This document shows positions 53,588 to 56,630 of a DNA stretch of 56,630 nt, piece after piece. The stretch is taken from positions 1 through 56,630 of the forward strand of contig UBQW01000039.1 in NCBI GenBank assembly GCA_900467745.1. The letters run 5' to 3'. Below the pieces are notes generated by a model that did not search any database, had not been told where the DNA came from, and saw only the letters and a program-made list of their open reading frames with translations. The stretch is from Hyphomicrobiales bacterium. Lineage in GTDB: Bacteria > Pseudomonadota > Alphaproteobacteria > Rhizobiales > Rhizobiaceae. Positions within the stretch are counted from its first letter, which is position 1; each line of letters starts with the position of its first letter. Position numbers and translations under genes: made by a program.

Positions 53588-53601
53588 CTAAAATACAGAT
53601 C

Positions 53602-53946
53602 ATGACCCGCGAAGAGCTTGCATCCTTCGCGCTCAGCCTGCCCGAGGCGGTCGAGAGCGCGCATCACGGCACACGCGATTTTCGCGTGCGGACGCGGATT
53701 TTCCTGACCATGCCGGAGCAGGATTATTGCGTCGTCAGGCTGACGCCGGAGCAGCAGCACATGACGCTGGCGGTCTCGCCGAAGGAGACGATCGCGGTTC
53801 CCGGCGGCTGGGGATTGCGCGGCTCGACGCGGCTGTTCTTTCAGCTGGCGAGCGACGCGCTGGTGCAGGATCTGGTGCGCCGCTCCTGGCAGAACGCCGC
53901 GCCGAAAACCCTGCAAAGACAGTTCGTTGTCATCCCTTCCCCATGA
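53602..53946 (+). CDS. MmcQ/YjbR-family protein
   Basis: 114 residues with the family pattern F-A-L-S-L-P-E-A-V-E-S-A-H-H-G, D-F-R-V-R-T-R-I-F and C-terminal L-V-R-R-S-W-Q-N-A-A-P-K. It adopts the CyaY-like/double-wing DNA-binding fold by family; the biochemical role is not established. It converges with ycgN, 21 bases away. Confidence 0.9.
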   Translation: MTREELASFALSLPEAVESAHHGTRDFRVRTRIFLTMPEQDYCVVRLTPEQQHMTLAVSPKETIAVPGGWGLRGSTRLFFQLASDALVQDLVRRSWQNAAPKTLQRQFVVIPSP

Positions 53947-53967
53947 GTTGATTCAGCCAGAATCCGC

Positions 53968-54459
53968 TCAGCGATTGCCCACTTCATCCGGCGTCTTCGG
54001 CGCATCGTCGCCCACTGTCAGCGGCCAGTCGACGACATAGTCCTCGTAATTGTCGACATCGATGCCGGTCTCGTCGATGGTGCGGCCGCGTGCCGAAATG
54101 CCGGCGATGTGCACGGTCTCGCGATCGCCCGATACCAGCGGATGCCACCAGTAGAGATCGCGGCCCTCGTTCAGCAGCCGGTAGCCGCAGGTCGGTGGCA
54201 GCCAGGGGATTTCGTCGACATTCTCTTTGGTCAGCTGCACGCAATCGGGCACGAAATCCCAGCGATTGGGGTAGCTGGAACACTGACAACTTTCGCTATC
54301 CAGCAGTTTGCAGCGGATCGAGGTGAAGTAGATATCGCCGCTATCCCACTCCTCGAGCTTGTTGAGACAACAGAGACCGCAGCCGTCGCAGATGCTTTCC
54401 CACTCGGCATTGGTCATCTCGTTCAGCGTCTTTTGCTTCCAGAAGGGTTGCTCTTCCAT
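53968..54459 (-). CDS. ycgN: YcgN family cysteine-cluster protein (UPF0260)
   Basis: 163 residues if started at the second of two adjacent ATGs. F-W-K-Q-K-T-L-N-E-M is followed by the cysteine cluster C-D-G-C-G-L-C-C, then further conserved Cys in R-C-K-L-L-D and C-Q-C-S-S-Y and in P-D-C and T-C-G-Y-R-L. The pattern suits a metal or Fe-S binding protein; the function is unknown. The 195 bases upstream show no gene. Confidence 0.93.
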   Translation of the reverse strand: MEEQPFWKQKTLNEMTNAEWESICDGCGLCCLNKLEEWDSGDIYFTSIRCKLLDSESCQCSSYPNRWDFVPDCVQLTKENVDEIPWLPPTCGYRLLNEGRDLYWWHPLVSGDRETVHIAGISARGRTIDETGIDVDNYEDYVVDWPLTVGDDAPKTPDEVGNR

Positions 54460-54654
54460 CATTCCGTTCTTGCAACAGCACCCGCAAAATCGCGTGAGTG
54501 CTTTCCATTTCTCTTGTTCTTCTCAGGCAAATCAACCAAAGATTCACCCTGCGCCGGTTACCCCGGATGCGAGCGGCAGATTTGCCATAGTTCGAGCTCA
54601 GGTTAGCCCAAGCTAGCCAGTGTCGAACTGACTGATCGGGCGGGAATATAAGAC

Positions 54655-56630
54655 GTGACGGATCCGGACAATCCAGAAAAGCAGCCGCGCAAGAAACGCC
54701 ACTTGCTGCTGAAGATCGATTCCTGGATCGATTCCACCATCTGGAACGCCGGTTTCCGCTCCGCCGAAATCTGGGAAGACATAACCATCTTCTTCCGCCG
54801 CTTCCGCGTTCGCGGCTGGAAGCGCATGGTCTTCGAGGTCGCCGGCGAAGGCCTGACATGGGGTTCGGTCGGCGCCGTCTTGATGCTTGCCCTTGCTCAG
54901 CCCGCATTCGAAGCTACCAAGGAAGATTGGCGCAATCGCGGCGATTATGCCGTCACCTTTCTCGACCGCTATGGCAACGTCATCGGCCATCGCGGCGTCA
55001 TCCACCAGAATTCCGTGCCGATCGACGAGCTGCCCGACAGCCTGATCAAGTCGGTGCTGGCGACCGAAGACCGCCGCTTTTTCAGCCACTTCGGCATCGA
55101 CGTGATCGGCCTCTTCCGCGCCATCGTGACGAACGCGCAGGCCGGCGGCGTGGTCCAGGGCGGCTCGACACTGACGCAGCAGCTCGCCAAGAACCTGTTC
55201 CTCTCCAACGAACGATCGATCGACCGCAAGATCACCGAGGCCTTCCTGGCACTGTGGCTCGAAGCCAATCTGTCGAAGAAGGAAATCCTCTCCACCTACC
55301 TCGACCGCGCCTATATGGGCGGCGGCACCTTCGGGGCGGCGGCGGCGGCGCAGTTCTATTTCGGCAAGAACATCACCGATGTGAACCTTGCCGAATCCGC
55401 CATGCTCGCCGGCCTCTTCAAGGCGCCGGCGAAATACGCCCCGCACGTCAACCTGCCGGCCGCGCGCGGCCGCGCCAACGAGGTTCTGACCAATCTCGTG
55501 CAGAGCGGCATGATGACCGAGGGCCAGGTGATCGCCGCACGCCGCAGCCCGGCCACCGTCGTCGACCGCAACCAGGTGGAATCGCCCGATTTCTTCCTCG
55601 ACTGGGCTTTCGACGAAACCATGCGGCTTTCGCCGCGCTTCCACCAGCATTCGCTGATCGTGCGCACCACCGTCGACATGGGCCTGCAGCACGCGGCCGA
55701 GGATTCGATGGAGACGTCGCTGCGCGAATATGGCGAGAGCTATCACGCCAAGCAGGGCGCGATGGTGATGATCGAAAACGGCGGCGCGGTGCGCGCCATG
55801 GTGGGCGGCCGCGATTACGGCGAGAGCCAGTTCAACCGCGCCACCAAGGCGCTGCGCCAGCCGGGCTCCTCCTTCAAGGTCTACACCTACTCAGTGGCCA
55901 TGGAGAACGGCATGACGCCCGACAGCATCGTCGTCGACGCGCCGATCTCCTGGGGCAACTGGAGCCCGCACAATTACGAAAACCGCTACGCTGGCCGCAT
56001 CACGATCGCGACCGCGGTGGCGCAGTCGATCAACACCATCCCGGTCCGCCTCGCCAAGGAGAAGTTCGGCATCGCCCCGATCCGGGCCATGGCCACCAAT
56101 CTCGGCGTGGAATCGCCGGTTCGAAACGACGTGACGATCCCGATCGGCACCTCGGAAGTCACCGTCATGGACCAGGCGACCGCCTATGCGGTCTTCCCTG
56201 CCGGCGGCTACCAGTCGCGGCGCCACGGCATCACGCAGATCCTCGATTACGGCGGCGACGTTCTCTACGATTTCGACAAGGACGAGCCACCGGCCAAGCG
56301 GGTGCTCTCCGAGCAGGCCGACGCCTACATGAACCAGATGCTGTCGCGCGTGCCCTATGTCGGCACCGCAAGGCGCGCAGCCCTCGACAACGGCATCCTC
56401 ACGGCAGGCAAGACCGGCACGACGCAGGCCTATCGCGACGCCTGGTTCATCGGCTTCACCGGCAATTTCACCACCGCCGTCTGGTTCGGCAACGACGACT
56501 ATACCTCGACCAATAAGATGACCGGCGGCACGCTGCCCGCCATGACCTTCAAGCGCCTGATGGACTACGCCCACCAGGGCATCACCTTGCGCGCCATCCC
56601 CGGCGTCACCGCCCCCCCGCCCCCCAAGAC
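54655..56630 (+). CDS. Class A penicillin-binding protein (PBP1A-like), 3' end outside window
   Basis: 658 codons from the GTG at 54655; a TAA two codons earlier in frame limits the start, and GGGAATATAAGAC precedes it. A short cytoplasmic part and membrane anchor (about 64-83) lead to a GT51 glycosyltransferase with A-T-E-D-R-R-F-F and G-G-S-T-L-T-Q-Q-L-A-K-N. The transpeptidase follows, with S-x2-K in G-S-S-F-K, S-x-N in Q-S-I-N and K-T-G in A-G-K-T-G-T-T. It polymerises and crosslinks peptidoglycan. The gene continues past the right edge in a proline-rich tail. Confidence 0.94.
   Translation, partial: MTDPDNPEKQPRKKRHLLLKIDSWIDSTIWNAGFRSAEIWEDITIFFRRFRVRGWKRMVFEVAGEGLTWGSVGAVLMLALAQPAFEATKEDWRNRGDYAVTFLDRYGNVIGHRGVIHQNSVPIDELPDSLIKSVLATEDRRFFSHFGIDVIGLFRAIVTNAQAGGVVQGGSTLTQQLAKNLFLSNERSIDRKITEAFLALWLEANLSKKEILSTYLDRAYMGGGTFGAAAAAQFYFGKNITDVNLAESAMLAGLFKAPAKYAPHVNLPAARGRANEVLTNLVQSGMMTEGQVIAARRSPATVVDRNQVESPDFFLDWAFDETMRLSPRFHQHSLIVRTTVDMGLQHAAEDSMETSLREYGESYHAKQGAMVMIENGGAVRAMVGGRDYGESQFNRATKALRQPGSSFKVYTYSVAMENGMTPDSIVVDAPISWGNWSPHNYENRYAGRITIATAVAQSINTIPVRLAKEKFGIAPIRAMATNLGVESPVRNDVTIPIGTSEVTVMDQATAYAVFPAGGYQSRRHGITQILDYGGDVLYDFDKDEPPAKRVLSEQADAYMNQMLSRVPYVGTARRAALDNGILTAGKTGTTQAYRDAWFIGFTGNFTTAVWFGNDDYTSTNKMTGGTLPAMTFKRLMDYAHQGITLRAIPGVTAPPPPK

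Overview
The window looks like a chromosomal segment of an alphaproteobacterium of the Rhizobiaceae (Rhizobium/Agrobacterium/Sinorhizobium group). The basis is the high GC content, the gene order pepN - PdhS-family kinase - glnE - two-component pair - degP - ccmHFEI, a feuN-feuP-feuQ-like trio, an RcGTA-type gene transfer agent (GTA) cluster, and palindromic interspersed repeats of rhizobial type. Species-level assignment is not possible from the sequence alone.

Layout. 1-5.7 kb: an SDR-family protein and an RND efflux adaptor/pump pair ending in a strong terminator. 5.8-8.1 kb: an Hsp70-like ATPase without a substrate-binding domain and a divergent uracil-DNA glycosylase. 8.2-12 kb: accessory genes (a small ORF, a protein with two helix-turn-helix regions, an EamA exporter, a soluble chemoreceptor-like protein with reversed domain order). 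12-17.3 kb: pepN and a PleC-type sensor kinase on the plus strand. 17.4-28.7 kb: a minus-strand run of glnE, a histidine kinase/regulator pair, a Do-like protease and the cytochrome c maturation operon ccmI-E-F-H. 28.8-31.7 kb: a surface-antigen lipoprotein and the feuN-feuP-feuQ-like signalling trio.

31.8-51.9 kb: a nearly complete GTA/prophage-derived cluster on the minus strand, in the canonical order: gp1-like packaging protein, large terminase, [endolysin, Dabb protein, HicB-like protein, secreted protein], portal, [ribbon-helix-helix protein], small membrane protein, prohead protease, capsid, connector, head closure, tail terminator, [MFS exporter on the plus strand plus a DUF1778/GNAT toxin-antitoxin pair], major tail protein, gp10, tail chaperone, short tape measure, distal tail, hub, NlpC/P60 peptidase, the 1281-residue tip protein, and a holin-like membrane protein. 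The bracketed genes are extras inserted between conserved blocks. Three of them are antitoxin-like. A canonical intrinsic terminator sits in the leader of the major tail gene, immediately after the exporter/toxin-antitoxin island, so head and tail blocks may be transcribed or controlled separately. A TTAA-N7-TTAA element typical of CtrA sites lies upstream of the endolysin, which fits the known CtrA control of GTA production and lysis in Rhodobacter capsulatus. The combination of conserved GTA, embedded addiction-like genes, leader terminator and CtrA-type lysis control is the most interesting system here.

52.1-56.6 kb: a dual-domain HD-GYP protein, a YjbR-like protein, ycgN, and a class A penicillin-binding protein that runs off the right end.
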